Shown: positions 32,295 through 42,092, counted from the first letter of the stretch. The stretch: DNA of 51,226 nt from Bacillota bacterium (GCA_023393125.1 JAEWMQ010000111.1:1-51226); one strand, 5' to 3'. Translations and numbers: made by a program. Notes: generated by a model not told the origin, from the letters alone.

Positions 32295-33071
32295 TTATAT
32301 GGTTGCAATGATAAATAATCTCTTAAATTCAAATATCACCTTATTATCTACCTGTGGCTTATAATGGGGCATTATTTCTTCCAATAGATCTTGTAAAAAT
32401 TGCTCTTGTAAAACAGAAGTATTAAGCTGATTTAAATAAGGGCGTAGTGCTGTCGATTTATAAAATTCAACAATATTATTAACAGACTCAAATATGTGAT
32501 AATAATCAGTCTGCCACATATCCATCTTCTTTGCACGCTTACAGAACATATTATAATAAGCTTTTGGCTCATAATGGGTTGGTAACGGTACTGACATAGT
32601 ATTAAAGTATGATCTCCAAGCTTCCTTTTGGCTAACTACCTTTGTACATTTCTCTATCTCTAACATTTGAAACATTGGAATTTGTACTGCTATAGTGCCA
32701 CCTTCAGATAATCTGTCAAACCACTGCTCAATGGCTTTTTTATGATTTGTAAGCCACTGAATACTTGCATTTGAAAAGATAATATCAAACTGCCCAAATT
32801 CTTCTAAAGACATATTACAATCCTTCATCTTCCAATTTACAGATACATCTAACCTTTCAGCAGCTTGTAACATACTTGCTGAGTTATCTACTCCTATTAC
32901 TTCTGCCCCCGGCCATCTCTTTACTAACTGAAGTGTACTCATCCCAGAACCGCAGCCTATATCTAGTATTCTTTGCGGATGTATTTTGTTAATCCTTGAA
33001 ACTAGATCTATAGAAGGCCTTATTCTCTCAGCTTCAAATTTTTCGTATTGTTTTACATCCCATTCTTGCAT
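32295..33071 (-). CDS. tam: Trans-aconitate 2-methyltransferase-like SAM methyltransferase
   Basis: 258 residues, the length of E. coli Tam. The SAM-binding motif is ILDIGCGSGMSTLQLVKRWP near 36, with GVDNSASML and FDIIFSNASIQWLTNHKKAI. Tam-like landmarks include the start EWDVKQYEKFEAERIRP, IAVQIP, TDYYH, STALRPYL and the end FEFKRLFIIATI. Tam methylates the spontaneous by-product trans-aconitate, relieving aconitase inhibition. It is divergent from the LysR gene at 33174, a common arrangement for a regulated enzyme. Confidence 0.87.
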   Translation of the reverse strand: MQEWDVKQYEKFEAERIRPSIDLVSRINKIHPQRILDIGCGSGMSTLQLVKRWPGAEVIGVDNSASMLQAAERLDVSVNWKMKDCNMSLEEFGQFDIIFSNASIQWLTNHKKAIEQWFDRLSEGGTIAVQIPMFQMLEIEKCTKVVSQKEAWRSYFNTMSVPLPTHYEPKAYYNMFCKRAKKMDMWQTDYYHIFESVNNIVEFYKSTALRPYLNQLNTSVLQEQFLQDLLEEIMPHYKPQVDNKVIFEFKRLFIIATI

Positions 33072-33173
33072 ACTATCCCTCCAATGTATTCTGAATTTTT
33101 ATTTACTTTATCAGATAATGAATTATAATAAAACTATCAAATACTTATATCATTCATAACTGGGGGTTATATC

Positions 33174-34064
33174 TTGATTAGCGAACTTCATTTATATCAT
33201 GTATTTTATACAGTTGCTCAGTATCAAAGCTTCTCTCAAGCGGCAAAAGCTCTTTATATTTCTCAACCTGCTGTTAGTAAGTCTATTAAAGCACTAGAGT
33301 CTGCCTTAGGAACCCCGCTTTTTTCTAGACGTTCGAAGGGAATCTCCCTTACACCAGAAGGTGAGCTTTTTTATAAACATGTTCAAACGGCCTTAGAAGC
33401 TTTAGAAGAAGGAGAGAAGCTTCTTTCAAAGCTTCATTCCTTAAATGCAGGGCAAATTAATCTAGGGGTTAGTTCTACTTTAGGAACACATTTTCTCATG
33501 CCTCTACTAAAAACCTTTATGGAACGTTACCCCCATATTAAGCTACAAATTATTAATGATTCTACAACGAAGACATTGGACCTAGCCAAAAAAGGGGTAC
33601 TTGATATTGTTATTGTAAGTTCATCTAGCTACTATGATGGCCTTAGTTTCATTCCTTTAAAGGAGATTGAAGACATCTTTGTTTGTAGCCCTAGTTACTA
33701 TGAGTCTATTTCTTCTTTAACCTTGCCGGAACTTTGCGAAAAGGCTTCTTTTATGTTCTTATCTAAAGATAGTGTAACGAGACTCTACTTAGAAACTGTC
33801 CTAGCTAATCAGGGGATTTCTATTTCACCCGATATTGTAGCAGGCGACATGAATTTCCTTATTGCCTGCGCAAAATTAGGGCTTGGTATTACTTCTGTTA
33901 TTAGAGATTTTGTATCTGAGGAGCTAGAATCTAGCGCTTTAGTAGAAGTCCCCTTTTTCCCTTCTCCTAGTAAGCGTTCTATTGATATTGTCTATGCTTC
34001 AGATACTACTTTTTCTAAAGCAACCTCTTGTTTTATTGAATTTTTAAACCAAGAACTATTATAA
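33174..34064 (+). CDS. LysR-family transcriptional regulator
   Basis: 296 residues starting at TTG 33174, with GGGGG upstream. The N-terminal winged helix reads LYHVFYTVAQYQSFSQAAKALYISQPAVSKSIKALESALGTPLFSRRSKGISLTPEG. A periplasmic-binding-like effector domain follows from ~90 (GQINLGVSSTLGTHFLMPLLKTF). It is divergent from the methyltransferase gene with a 102-nt gap, so it may regulate it. Confidence 0.92.
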   Translation: MISELHLYHVFYTVAQYQSFSQAAKALYISQPAVSKSIKALESALGTPLFSRRSKGISLTPEGELFYKHVQTALEALEEGEKLLSKLHSLNAGQINLGVSSTLGTHFLMPLLKTFMERYPHIKLQIINDSTTKTLDLAKKGVLDIVIVSSSSYYDGLSFIPLKEIEDIFVCSPSYYESISSLTLPELCEKASFMFLSKDSVTRLYLETVLANQGISISPDIVAGDMNFLIACAKLGLGITSVIRDFVSEELESSALVEVPFFPSPSKRSIDIVYASDTTFSKATSCFIEFLNQELL

Positions 34065-34065
34065 A

Positions 34066-34116
34066 AATAAGCCTATTAAGTAGTCACAAATCTGTGATTT
34101 ACTTAATAGGCTTATT
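34066..34116. terminator. Long hairpin between converging genes
   Basis: 17-nt arms (34066-34082 and 34100-34116) are perfectly complementary and continue inward as TCACA/TGTGA. There is only a weak T-tract. Probably terminates both the LysR gene and the chemotaxis receptor gene. Confidence 0.65.
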
Positions 34117-34155
34117 GCTTCTTTAATTCCTAGTGTTGTTGATCCCTTTTAAGAC

Positions 34156-35865
34156 TTACAACTTAAATGTATTCATACTCTGATCTAAACTATCTGCAAT
34201 CTGTTTTAATTGATTTGCACTTTCAGAAACATTAGTCATAATACTACTTACCTCTGTAGCAGAAGCTGATGTCTCTTGCGTGCTAGCTGCATTTTGGTCT
34301 GCGATAGCTGATAGATTATGTACAATATCTATTACTTTTACTCTTGCTTCATCCATCTTCTTAGTTCTTTCTAGAATAGATTGTATACCCTCAATAGAAT
34401 CATCTATTCCCTCTTTGACTTCACTAAATATTGTATTGGTTTTTTCTACATTTTCATTTTGCGCTTCTATAACTTCTTTCACTTCTTCCATGGTTCCAAC
34501 AGCAGTTGTAGAATCTTTAATTAAAGAAGATATAATTTGCTGTATCTTTTTAGCTGAATCATTAGATTGCTCAGATAGCTTTTGTATTTGAGCTGCTACT
34601 ACTGCGAAGCCTCTTCCTTGCTCTCCAGCTCTTGCTGCCTCAATAGCTGCATTAAGAGATAGAAGGTTCGTTTCATCTGCAATAGAGGTGATTAAAGCTG
34701 TCGCTTCTTTAATTTTTAAGGCTGATTCATTTGTTGTATACGTTTGCTTATAAATAACATCGATAGAATCACTTGCTTTTTTATTAATATCATCTAGTTT
34801 TCTTAGAGTCTCTGTTGCCTCTTCGCTAGATATCTTTATCTGTTTAGCATAGTCGTTAAGTGTAGCTACAGCTTTATTAGTCGCCTCTATCATATCACCT
34901 ATGACGATAACCTGGTCTGCTGCTCTTTGTGTTTCTTCTGCTTGATTAGTAGCACCTGCTGCCATATCATGAACAGCATTTTCTACTTGTTCTATGGTTA
35001 TAGCTGTCTCAGACGCATTTGTACTCAGGATTTCAGATGCAATAAATAAATTATTTCCTTGTTCTTTAATGTGAGTAACCACCTCTAATAGACTTTCTCT
35101 TAAAGCTGTAATAGCTCTACTCATCTCTCCTGTTTCATCTTTACGTCTGCTAAGCTTATCTTGCTCTTTATCTTCAATAAAATCTAACTCTGAGATTTTA
35201 GTTACTAAAGCAGTAGCTTTTTTAATAGGACGCACTAGGTATCTAGTAAACATATACCCCATAATCAAAGCTACAATAGTAGCAAATATTCCTCCCCACA
35301 TACTTCTTCTTATAATTTTTTCTATAGGCTTTAGAATATCTGCCTCATCTGCTGTAATGACTAATATATCATTGGTAGATCTTGTTATGTAATAAGCTGA
35401 ATATTTTTTAACCCCCTGAAAATCATAACTTGTAACTGTCGCTTCTGGCCTTTTTCCTTCACTTAGCTTACTTACTACATCTGTTATAACTTCATTCTCT
35501 ACCGGTTTACCTATCTTTTCAGTTACAGGATGATATAGCATAGTTCCATCTTTGCTTACTATATATGCATAGCTTGAATCTATTCCCTTTAACCCTATTC
35601 CTGTCACTAATTCTTTTATTTTTTGCATATGTTTTTCGTCATGTTCTAACAAAATTCTATCGATCTGATTCCCATAGGACACAGCTAAATCATATAAGTA
35701 ATTCTGATTTACCTTTGATATATTGTCATTTGCTAGTGGAATCGCAGTCCATAGATTTATACTTGTGGTTATTATAATGACTACAAATAATAAAAGTATG
35801 ATTTTAGAATTAAGCGAGTAAATATTTATCTTGCCCTTTTTATGTGCCGATTTTGTATCTTTCAT
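34156..35865 (-). CDS. Methyl-accepting chemotaxis protein
   Basis: 569 residues. Membrane segments at ~19-40 and ~190-210 enclose a ~150-residue external Cache-like sensor (DSSYAYIVSKDGTMLYHPVTEKIGKP). A HAMP domain follows (RYLVRPIKKATALVTKISELDF), then the signalling coiled coil with the hairpin tip ATALITSIADETNLLSLNAAIEAARAGEQGRGFAVVAAQIQKLSEQS. It probably senses small organic ligands. It has no CheR-binding pentapeptide at its C-terminus. No che genes are near. Confidence 0.95.
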   Translation of the reverse strand: MKDTKSAHKKGKINIYSLNSKIILLLFVVIIITTSINLWTAIPLANDNISKVNQNYLYDLAVSYGNQIDRILLEHDEKHMQKIKELVTGIGLKGIDSSYAYIVSKDGTMLYHPVTEKIGKPVENEVITDVVSKLSEGKRPEATVTSYDFQGVKKYSAYYITRSTNDILVITADEADILKPIEKIIRRSMWGGIFATIVALIMGYMFTRYLVRPIKKATALVTKISELDFIEDKEQDKLSRRKDETGEMSRAITALRESLLEVVTHIKEQGNNLFIASEILSTNASETAITIEQVENAVHDMAAGATNQAEETQRAADQVIVIGDMIEATNKAVATLNDYAKQIKISSEEATETLRKLDDINKKASDSIDVIYKQTYTTNESALKIKEATALITSIADETNLLSLNAAIEAARAGEQGRGFAVVAAQIQKLSEQSNDSAKKIQQIISSLIKDSTTAVGTMEEVKEVIEAQNENVEKTNTIFSEVKEGIDDSIEGIQSILERTKKMDEARVKVIDIVHNLSAIADQNAASTQETSASATEVSSIMTNVSESANQLKQIADSLDQSMNTFKL

Positions 35866-35992
35866 GTATACCTCTCCATCTCTAGTATCTTATTAACCTA
35901 ATATAACCTGTCACTTCTTTGTTTTCAATACTTTATATGTTTTTTGACATCTTCCACATAGATAGTCCTTCATTCATTCAGCTTTTCCTCTA

Positions 35993-36523
35993 TTATTTTG
36001 TATACTCTTCTTTAAGAATAGCGTATTCATAGGTATCACTCCAAATCGGATTACCCTCATTATCCTTTTTAAAATAGATATTTTGCCTTAAATGCCCCTC
36101 TCTTCTCATTCCTAAACGCTCTAATAGTATCCAAGATGCTGTATTAATCGGATTACACATTGCAACAATTCTCCTTGCCCTCCTGATATGAAATCCGTAA
36201 TCTATAATAGCTTTCGCTGCTTCTGTAGCATATCCCTTCTTTTGATAGTGGCGATTAAACACATAGCCTATTTCCCATGTTTTAAACTCTTGCTTAGCAA
36301 AATAAATATTACCAATAAGCTTATTATTTCCCTTCAAACAAACTGCAAAAAATGCAGGGCTTTCCGCCCTACATTTAGCTTCTTTTTGAGCTTTCTCTAT
36401 TGTGAAGACCTGATAAGGTTCATAACGTACTACTTCCTCATCAGAAAGATATTCGTATAAATCCTCCCAGTCCTCTTCTTCAAAACGTCTTATGATTAAT
36501 CTTTCTGTTTCTAGCTGCTGCAT
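35993..36523 (-). CDS. GNAT-family N-acetyltransferase, RimJ/RimL-like
   Basis: 176 residues. It starts MQQLETERLIIRRFEEEDWEDLYEYLSDEEVV, the typical opening of RimJ/RimL-type acetyltransferases, and has the acetyl-CoA-binding region EIGYVFNRHYQKKGYATEAAKAIIDYGF near 90. ATG 36523 lies just after the ABC-F stop and follows GGGGGAG; a longer frame would overlap the ABC-F gene. It forms a two-gene unit with the ABC-F protein. The substrate could be a protein N-terminus or a small molecule. Confidence 0.88.
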   Translation of the reverse strand: MQQLETERLIIRRFEEEDWEDLYEYLSDEEVVRYEPYQVFTIEKAQKEAKCRAESPAFFAVCLKGNNKLIGNIYFAKQEFKTWEIGYVFNRHYQKKGYATEAAKAIIDYGFHIRRARRIVAMCNPINTASWILLERLGMRREGHLRQNIYFKKDNEGNPIWSDTYEYAILKEEYTK

Positions 36524-36536
36524 CCTACACTCCCCC

Positions 36537-38180
36537 TTAACAAAGTTCATTTCTCTGCTTTATTAGATCTTGGTATTTGTTATCTAGCTTTTCATATAAC
36601 TCTGTCCCCTGTTTCTCTTTACTTAACTGCCCTATAATATATGCTATTTCATTTTCTAATAACATATGTGCTTCCTTACTACTTGTTAACCCCACTTCAC
36701 TAGACTTCCTTTTTGCTATTTGCCCTTGTCCTCTTCTCTCTAAATATTCCCTAAGCCCATACTCGCAGCGCCTAATAACCTGATTTTCGAAAACCAACAT
36801 TTTATCACAAAGTTGCTCTAACATATATCGGTCATGAGTCACTAAAATCATAGTCCCATTGTACCCTTTAAGTAATTCTTCTAATTGTTCTCTTACATGA
36901 AGGTCGATATGATTTGTCGGTTCATCTAAAATAAGCACCTCACATCCTTGATTAATCAAGAGTAATAATTTTAGTTTCATACGCTCACCTAAACTAAGCA
37001 CCTTCACCTTATCATGTAATCGATCACTAGAAAATCCCATTTGTACAAGCGACATACGTATTCTACTTTCCTCCATCCTATTGTCTGGCTCAAAAATCTG
37101 CAAGATAGTTTTTTCCTCACTTAGATCTAGAACATCTTGACTAATATATCCTATCTTCCTTTCTTTACTAAGCCTTAACTCCCCTTGGAATGTTGTTTCA
37201 CTCAGAATAGCTTTGATTAACGTTGATTTACCACAACCATTGATACCGTATACGCCTACTTTTTCTCCTCTTTTAATGTAAAATGAACTTTCCTTGAAAA
37301 TCATTTTTTCACCGTAAGACTTACAGATATCTTTTGCTTGTAAAATAATATCTCCAACTTTTTGAGCAGCCTCTAGTTGAAATAAGACTTTTGACTCTTC
37401 CTTAGGCTTTTCTAGCCCTCCTATTTCTATTTTCTCTAATCTTTTAATTCTAGATTTGACTGCTTTATCCATTTTCTTTGCTTTGACCCTATTGTATTCT
37501 TTTCCTCCAAATTTATTGCCTGAAGCGATTGCCTTTTTACGTGAATCCTTATGGGCTATTTCAGACCAACCTTTAAGCTCCTCTATCTGACCTTTTATCT
37601 GTGACTTACGCTTCTCTTGTTCCATATATAGATGAAGCACACTCTCATATCGTCTTCTTTTTTCTTCTCTATAAAAAGTATAGTTGCCCTCATAATTTAT
37701 AATTTTCCCTTCCTCAATCTCCATAATACAATCTATACATTCATCTAAGAAAAAACGGTCATGAGAAATAATCACAACGGCTCCCTTGAAAGATTTTATT
37801 TGTTTGATAAGCCACTTTACCCCTTCATAATCTAAGTGATTAGTTGGTTCATCTAGTACTAAAAAATCTTTCTTACTATAAAGTAGCTGCGTTAAAAGCT
37901 TCTTTGTTCTCTCTCCTCCACTTAAATTCTCCCCTACATTTAAATACTCAGTGGCTTGTTTCATATAGCCTATATCCATGCCACTATACTGCCAAATAAG
38001 CTGACCACTTGTAGGCTTAATAGTACCTGTAATAATATTGGCTAATGTTGTTTTACCCGCACCATTAGCTCCTACTATCCCTATCTTTTTACCTGCTTCA
38101 ATTTCAAAACTAAGATTATTGAGTATGATTTTATCACCATACTCTTTATAAATATGCTTTCCTTGTAAAATAGCCGTCAT
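36537..38180 (-). CDS. ABC-F ATPase, ribosome-protection type
   Basis: 547 residues without membrane segments. Two ATPase domains: Walker A GANGAGKTT near 36 and GINGCGKST near 313; signatures LSGGERTK and LSLGERMK; Walker B LVLDEPTNHLD and LILDEPTNHID. The linker (~195-290) is long and basic with GNKFGGKEYNRVKAKKMDKAVKSRIKRLE, as in Vga/Lsa/Msr-type proteins that dislodge antibiotics from the ribosome. The second signature has L in place of the usual second G, common in this group. The ~400-nt leader carries an attenuator, which supports an antibiotic-inducible role (inference). Confidence 0.9.
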   Translation of the reverse strand: MTAILQGKHIYKEYGDKIILNNLSFEIEAGKKIGIVGANGAGKTTLANIITGTIKPTSGQLIWQYSGMDIGYMKQATEYLNVGENLSGGERTKKLLTQLLYSKKDFLVLDEPTNHLDYEGVKWLIKQIKSFKGAVVIISHDRFFLDECIDCIMEIEEGKIINYEGNYTFYREEKRRRYESVLHLYMEQEKRKSQIKGQIEELKGWSEIAHKDSRKKAIASGNKFGGKEYNRVKAKKMDKAVKSRIKRLEKIEIGGLEKPKEESKVLFQLEAAQKVGDIILQAKDICKSYGEKMIFKESSFYIKRGEKVGVYGINGCGKSTLIKAILSETTFQGELRLSKERKIGYISQDVLDLSEEKTILQIFEPDNRMEESRIRMSLVQMGFSSDRLHDKVKVLSLGERMKLKLLLLINQGCEVLILDEPTNHIDLHVREQLEELLKGYNGTMILVTHDRYMLEQLCDKMLVFENQVIRRCEYGLREYLERRGQGQIAKRKSSEVGLTSSKEAHMLLENEIAYIIGQLSKEKQGTELYEKLDNKYQDLIKQRNELC

Positions 38181-38257
38181 TCATTTCACCTCATATTTTA
38201 CGAAAGCATTACTCTTTTCATCATGCAATTTACACGCTCATACTATTTAAATTAAAT

Positions 38258-38299
38258 AAAAAAGACTATAAACGAACCCATGCTCATTTATAGTCTTTT
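38258..38299 (-). terminator. Attenuator terminator in the ABC-F leader
   Basis: On the minus strand AAAAGACTATAAA (38299-38287) pairs with TTTATAGTCTTTT (38272-38260) around a 14-nt loop, followed by a T-run. It lies about 80 nt before the ABC-F start codon, so transcription would stop unless it is disrupted. An upstream sequence at 38352-38359 can pair with its 5' arm. Confidence 0.75.
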
Positions 38300-38351
38300 A
38301 TCCCTATTTACATCCTTAGATTTAAAGTGCAACATAGACAACCTACGTTTT

Positions 38352-38359
38352 ACTATAAA
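38352..38359 (-). promoter_or_regulatory. Candidate anti-terminator segment
   Basis: On the minus strand this reads TTTATAGT, identical to the terminator 3' arm core and so complementary to its 5' arm. Pairing with the 5' arm would prevent the terminator. Confidence 0.5.
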
Positions 38360-38468
38360 CCCCTCTATAGACTTAGGAAAATGACTCTTTGAGTATGATT
38401 AGCTTCGTAGATTTTTGCACAATAAAAAGAGTATGCTTTCTCTTTAAATTGTAAAAATAATCTCCTCA

Positions 38469-38489
38469 TTAAGCTAAAATCATTCTCAT
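38469..38489 (-). CDS. Leader peptide MRMILA upstream of the ABC-F gene
   Basis: A six-codon ORF, ATG AGA ATG ATT TTA GCT TAA, preceded by AAAAGGAG at ideal spacing. It is placed about 110 nt before the candidate anti-terminator. Short leader peptides whose translation stalls on antibiotic-bound ribosomes control many ABC-F and erm genes (established). The remaining leader (38181-38580) shows no other gene. Confidence 0.5.
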   Translation of the reverse strand: MRMILA

Positions 38490-38580
38490 TTCATTCTCCT
38501 TTTCTTAATTCAATATTTATCTTCATACTACAACTTTAAAGCGTATATTTCAAGCCTAATAATACATCAGTTAAATAATT

Positions 38581-39156
38581 TTATGCTTTATCCTGCATAT
38601 ACTTATTAGCCTTGTCTATAAGCTTATAATAGATAGGTAAAATTTGTGGTTCGCTGCAATAATTCTCTAGTTTTTCTATTGGAATCCACATAACACCACT
38701 ATTTTCTTCATGGTTGATTTCTAAAGCTTCCTTCTCATCAGCAATAAGTATATAGGCTACTGATAAATGCATATGAGTTGGTACATACTGCCCCTTCTTA
38801 ATATGTCCCCATACAGGTAAAATATCTAATGAGGCTATAGTGTCCATAAGCGGCTTAATGTTTTTTACTCCAGTTTCTTCTGTTGCCTCTTTAAGTGCTA
38901 CATATAATAAATCCGCATCTCCATCAGCATGTCCACCAGTCCACGCCCATGTCTTGTAAATATTATGATGAACCATAAGTACCTTGTCTAATGTCTCATT
39001 CATAACAAAACCAGAGCTTGTTAGATGTGCGAATTCATTTTCTCTAAGTAATATATTATCAGGGAATTTTTCAATGTATTCTAGTATCACTTTTTTCTCA
39101 CTTATTTCCTGATCATTAACAGGAGAGTAAGCCTGTATTTCTTGCTTATAATTCAT
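38581..39156 (-). CDS. NUDIX hydrolase
   Basis: 191 residues. The Nudix box lies near 87-112: GGHADGDADLLYVALKEATEETGVKNI, which matches GX5EX7REUXEEXGU closely but has D in the first glutamate spacing region and K-E-A-T-E-E in place of R-E. The surrounding sequence (VHHNIYKTWAWTGGHADGD, LPVWGHIKKGQYVPTHMHLSVAYIL) is typical of a subgroup acting on unknown nucleoside diphosphate derivatives. GAGGTCCTC-like sequence lies before the ATG. Confidence 0.88.
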   Translation of the reverse strand: MNYKQEIQAYSPVNDQEISEKKVILEYIEKFPDNILLRENEFAHLTSSGFVMNETLDKVLMVHHNIYKTWAWTGGHADGDADLLYVALKEATEETGVKNIKPLMDTIASLDILPVWGHIKKGQYVPTHMHLSVAYILIADEKEALEINHEENSGVMWIPIEKLENYCSEPQILPIYYKLIDKANKYMQDKA

Positions 39157-39270
39157 GAGGTCCTCCTCTACTTTAGCTACTACCTAAGCTGTCTACTACT
39201 ATATGTTTTTAATCATACTTTTATAATAGCATAAGTTAATAAGTGGTACACCCCAGTTCATAATCCTATC

Positions 39271-39696
39271 TTAAAGTTTTTCTTTAACTTTTTTGATAAG
39301 TTCTTCGTATTCTGCTTCACTTAAGAGAACTTTAGGGTTTGGCATCATCTCAAAAGTCCCTCCAAAATCTGGTCCTCCTTCATATTTAGGAACAATATGA
39401 TAGTGTAAGTGAGTCATTTTATCTGCATAAGCTCCATAGTTGATTTTATAAGCACCGAAAGCTTCACTCATTGCTTTAGCTACTCTAGCTACATCTTTCA
39501 TAAATGCATTTCTTTCATCATCTGTTAAATCAAATAATTCGCTTTTATGTTCTTTATAGGCAACTAAACATCTGCCTCTATAGGTTTGTTCTTTAAATAA
39601 ATAAAGTGTACTTGCCTCTAAATCACAGATTTTAATCATAATATCTGTTAAACGATTATCTTTTACGCAATAAAAACAGTCATTATCGAAGTTCAT
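39271..39696 (-). CDS. HIT-family protein
   Basis: 141 residues. The histidine triad is MTHLHYHIVPKYEGG (HxHxH) near 104-110. The N-terminal CFYCVKD resembles a zinc-binding pair seen in some HIT proteins. HIT proteins are nucleotide hydrolases or transferases, for example acting on AMP-lysine or dinucleotides. GGAGAAGG lies just before the ATG. Monocistronic. Confidence 0.9.
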   Translation of the reverse strand: MNFDNDCFYCVKDNRLTDIMIKICDLEASTLYLFKEQTYRGRCLVAYKEHKSELFDLTDDERNAFMKDVARVAKAMSEAFGAYKINYGAYADKMTHLHYHIVPKYEGGPDFGGTFEMMPNPKVLLSEAEYEELIKKVKEKL

Positions 39697-39897
39697 TTTC
39701 CTTCTCCTTTAGTTTTAATATTTACAACTGATTTTATTATATATAATTTATAGCAAATTACCTGTTCATATTTTGTCTTCATTAGCTTAAATCTTACAAT
39801 TATAGCTTATTTTTATGCCTATGATAACTTCATCAAATCATTATAAGCTTATAGCCTACTTCTTACCTTACCTACTTTAACCTTCTTCTATATCAAT

Positions 39898-40779
39898 CTA
39901 AAACAGACTTAACTGCTCTACTTCATGATTTTTCCTACTAGCCTTTATAATATCTGACATCTTATATAGTAATCCATACTTTTCACACTCTTTAACAAAT
40001 AACTTTCTAAGATTATCAAAATCAACACTCCTACATTCATATTGATTACCATAATGCTGAATATACTTTTCTTTAATTCCCGGGAAATATCGATCTAGTT
40101 TTTCAAAATACCATTCTCTTTGATTCTCTCTTAAGGTCATTCCAATAGCAGGATAGATAAATCTAGCTCCTGAAGCTGCTGCCTCTATTACGATTGATTT
40201 AATATTTTCTTCATTATCTGCTATAAATGGCAGTACTGGCATCATGAGTACCCCGGTAAAAATACCTGCTTCAGCTAAAGCCTTGATTGCTTCGAATCTT
40301 TTAGATGAAGGAGCTACCCCAGGCTCTATTATCTTACACAAATCATCTTTATAAGCAGTTATAGTGATTTTTGCAATAACTGGTGAATGATTATTGATGG
40401 CTTTTAAAATATCAATATCTCTAGTAATTAACGGGCTTTTTGTAGCAATTGCTACTCCAAATCCATATTGATTGATAAGTTCTAAGGCTCCTCTTGTTAG
40501 ACCATATTGTTTTTCAAATGGATTATAAGGATCTGACATAGCCCCTGTGCCTATAACACCTGTCTTTACCTTACGTCTTAGTTCATTATGCAGTATGAGA
40601 AGTGCATCTTTCTTTGCTCTAATCTCATCAAAACTTTCTATCCCATAGCAGCTACTTCGGCTATCACAATAAATACATCCATGTGAACATCCTTTGTAAA
40701 TATTCATATTATAATCAATTCCAAACCAATGCTCTCCCTTAGCATAAGATAGCATTGTTTTTGTTGGTATAAACTCCAT
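39898..40779 (-). CDS. SPL-family radical SAM protein
   Basis: 293 residues. The iron-sulfur motif is CSHGCIYCDSRS (CxxxCxxC) near 30-37, followed by GVIGTGAMSDPYNPFEKQYGLTRGALELI, the signature of the spore photoproduct lyase-like (Rv2578c/SplB-related) group. True SplB is longer and has an extra conserved cysteine, so DNA repair is not assured. ATG 40779 is chosen for AAGGAG 7 nt upstream; the GTG at 40797 is less likely. Confidence 0.87.
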   Translation of the reverse strand: MEFIPTKTMLSYAKGEHWFGIDYNMNIYKGCSHGCIYCDSRSSCYGIESFDEIRAKKDALLILHNELRRKVKTGVIGTGAMSDPYNPFEKQYGLTRGALELINQYGFGVAIATKSPLITRDIDILKAINNHSPVIAKITITAYKDDLCKIIEPGVAPSSKRFEAIKALAEAGIFTGVLMMPVLPFIADNEENIKSIVIEAAASGARFIYPAIGMTLRENQREWYFEKLDRYFPGIKEKYIQHYGNQYECRSVDFDNLRKLFVKECEKYGLLYKMSDIIKASRKNHEVEQLSLF

Positions 40780-40819
40780 TTCTTTTCTCCTTATCACCCA
40801 ATATTCATACCTATAATAT

Positions 40820-40861
40820 AAGGCATTAAATATGACAGCTACCTGTCACATTTAATGCCTT
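40820..40861 (-). terminator. Terminator of aroB
   Basis: 19-nt arms (40820-40838, 40843-40861) pair with one mismatch or G-U around a CTAC loop, with a T/A-rich flank. It follows the aroB stop on the minus strand. Confidence 0.75.
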
Positions 40862-40896
40862 TATTATAACCTATTTAATGCCATGAAATAGCTCTC

Positions 40897-42036
40897 TTAC
40901 CTATTTCGCATTTCATTGATAGCTTCACGTATAAAGTCTTCTTCAAGCGCAATGGAGTAATTGCCATCATCATACTGTTTAATCTTACCTATTCCTTCTT
41001 GGAAAACAAAACGTATTTTTCCTTTTCTCACCTTTTTATCTGTATACAGTTTACTTACTAATTCTTCAGTTGTAATATCTGCTGGAATAGTAGTACTAAG
41101 GCCTGATTTTTCATAAAGTGCAATAACCCTATCAGCTTCTTTTTCACTAATGTAGCCTAATTTTTGACCTATTCTAACTTGACTAGCCATTCCAATAGCA
41201 AGAGCTTCTCCGTGTAAAAGTGTATAGTTACTTAAAGTCTCTATAGCACGGCCTACTGTATGACCTAAATTTAAAATCTGTCTTAAATTAGTTTCTTTTT
41301 CATCTAACTTAACTACTTCATACTTAATTTTACAATTCATTTCTGCAATATGAGTACATATCTCTTTTTGCTTTTCACTAACCCCTTCATTAGTTAAAAG
41401 CTCAGCTATATGCTTCTCTAGGAACTCAAAAAAATCTGCATCTGCCATACAAGCATGTTTAATAGTCTCTGCTAACCCATTACTTACTTGTTTAACAGGT
41501 AAAGTCTCCCAAGTTGCTAAATCAATATATACTTTTTTAGGCTGATAAATAAGGCCTATTAAATTAGTGGCAAGCTCTGTGTCTACGGCTGTTTTTCCTC
41601 CTACCGAAGCATCTGCTGATCCTAAGATAGTCGTTGAGTAATTAATAAAAGGAATGCCTCTGCCAAAAGTTCCTGCCACGAATCCAGCTAAGTCTGTTAC
41701 TACACCGCCGCCCAGTGCAATAATACAGCTATCTCGCTTATGGCCTCTCTCTAGCATGGTGTCCTCTAATATTTCCTTAGTACGTCTCACTTTAGATGTC
41801 TCTCCAGCTGGGAAGCTTAATAAATCCACATCAAACCCTTCTTTAAGCATGAGCTCATACAGTTTATTCCCATATAATTCTTTTACGACTGAGTCTGTGA
41901 TAATGGCATATCTATTAATGCCTTGCCCTAGGCTCCCCTTTAACTCTCTAATCAATGTATTAAAAAGGTTATGTCCTATTTCAATATCATAAGAATCATC
42001 TACCACTCTTTTTAGTTCTACGTAGAATTTACTCAT
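40897..42036 (-). CDS. aroB: 3-dehydroquinate synthase
   Basis: 379 residues. AroB converts DAHP to 3-dehydroquinate, step two of the shikimate pathway, using NAD and a divalent metal. Landmarks: CIIALGGGVVTDLAGFVAGTFGRGIPFINYSTTILGSADASVGGKTAVD near 103-151, FGRG, the metal ligand region GLAETIKHACM, and LNLGHTVGRAIETLSNYTLLHGEALAIGM with the metal histidines. Length is normal. Other aro genes are not adjacent, so it stands alone here. Confidence 0.95.
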   Translation of the reverse strand: MSKFYVELKRVVDDSYDIEIGHNLFNTLIRELKGSLGQGINRYAIITDSVVKELYGNKLYELMLKEGFDVDLLSFPAGETSKVRRTKEILEDTMLERGHKRDSCIIALGGGVVTDLAGFVAGTFGRGIPFINYSTTILGSADASVGGKTAVDTELATNLIGLIYQPKKVYIDLATWETLPVKQVSNGLAETIKHACMADADFFEFLEKHIAELLTNEGVSEKQKEICTHIAEMNCKIKYEVVKLDEKETNLRQILNLGHTVGRAIETLSNYTLLHGEALAIGMASQVRIGQKLGYISEKEADRVIALYEKSGLSTTIPADITTEELVSKLYTDKKVRKGKIRFVFQEGIGKIKQYDDGNYSIALEEDFIREAINEMRNR

Positions 42037-42092
42037 TATCTGCCTCCTTTTATGTATTAGTATAACTTATTCTAGCATATATTCTTTAAATT

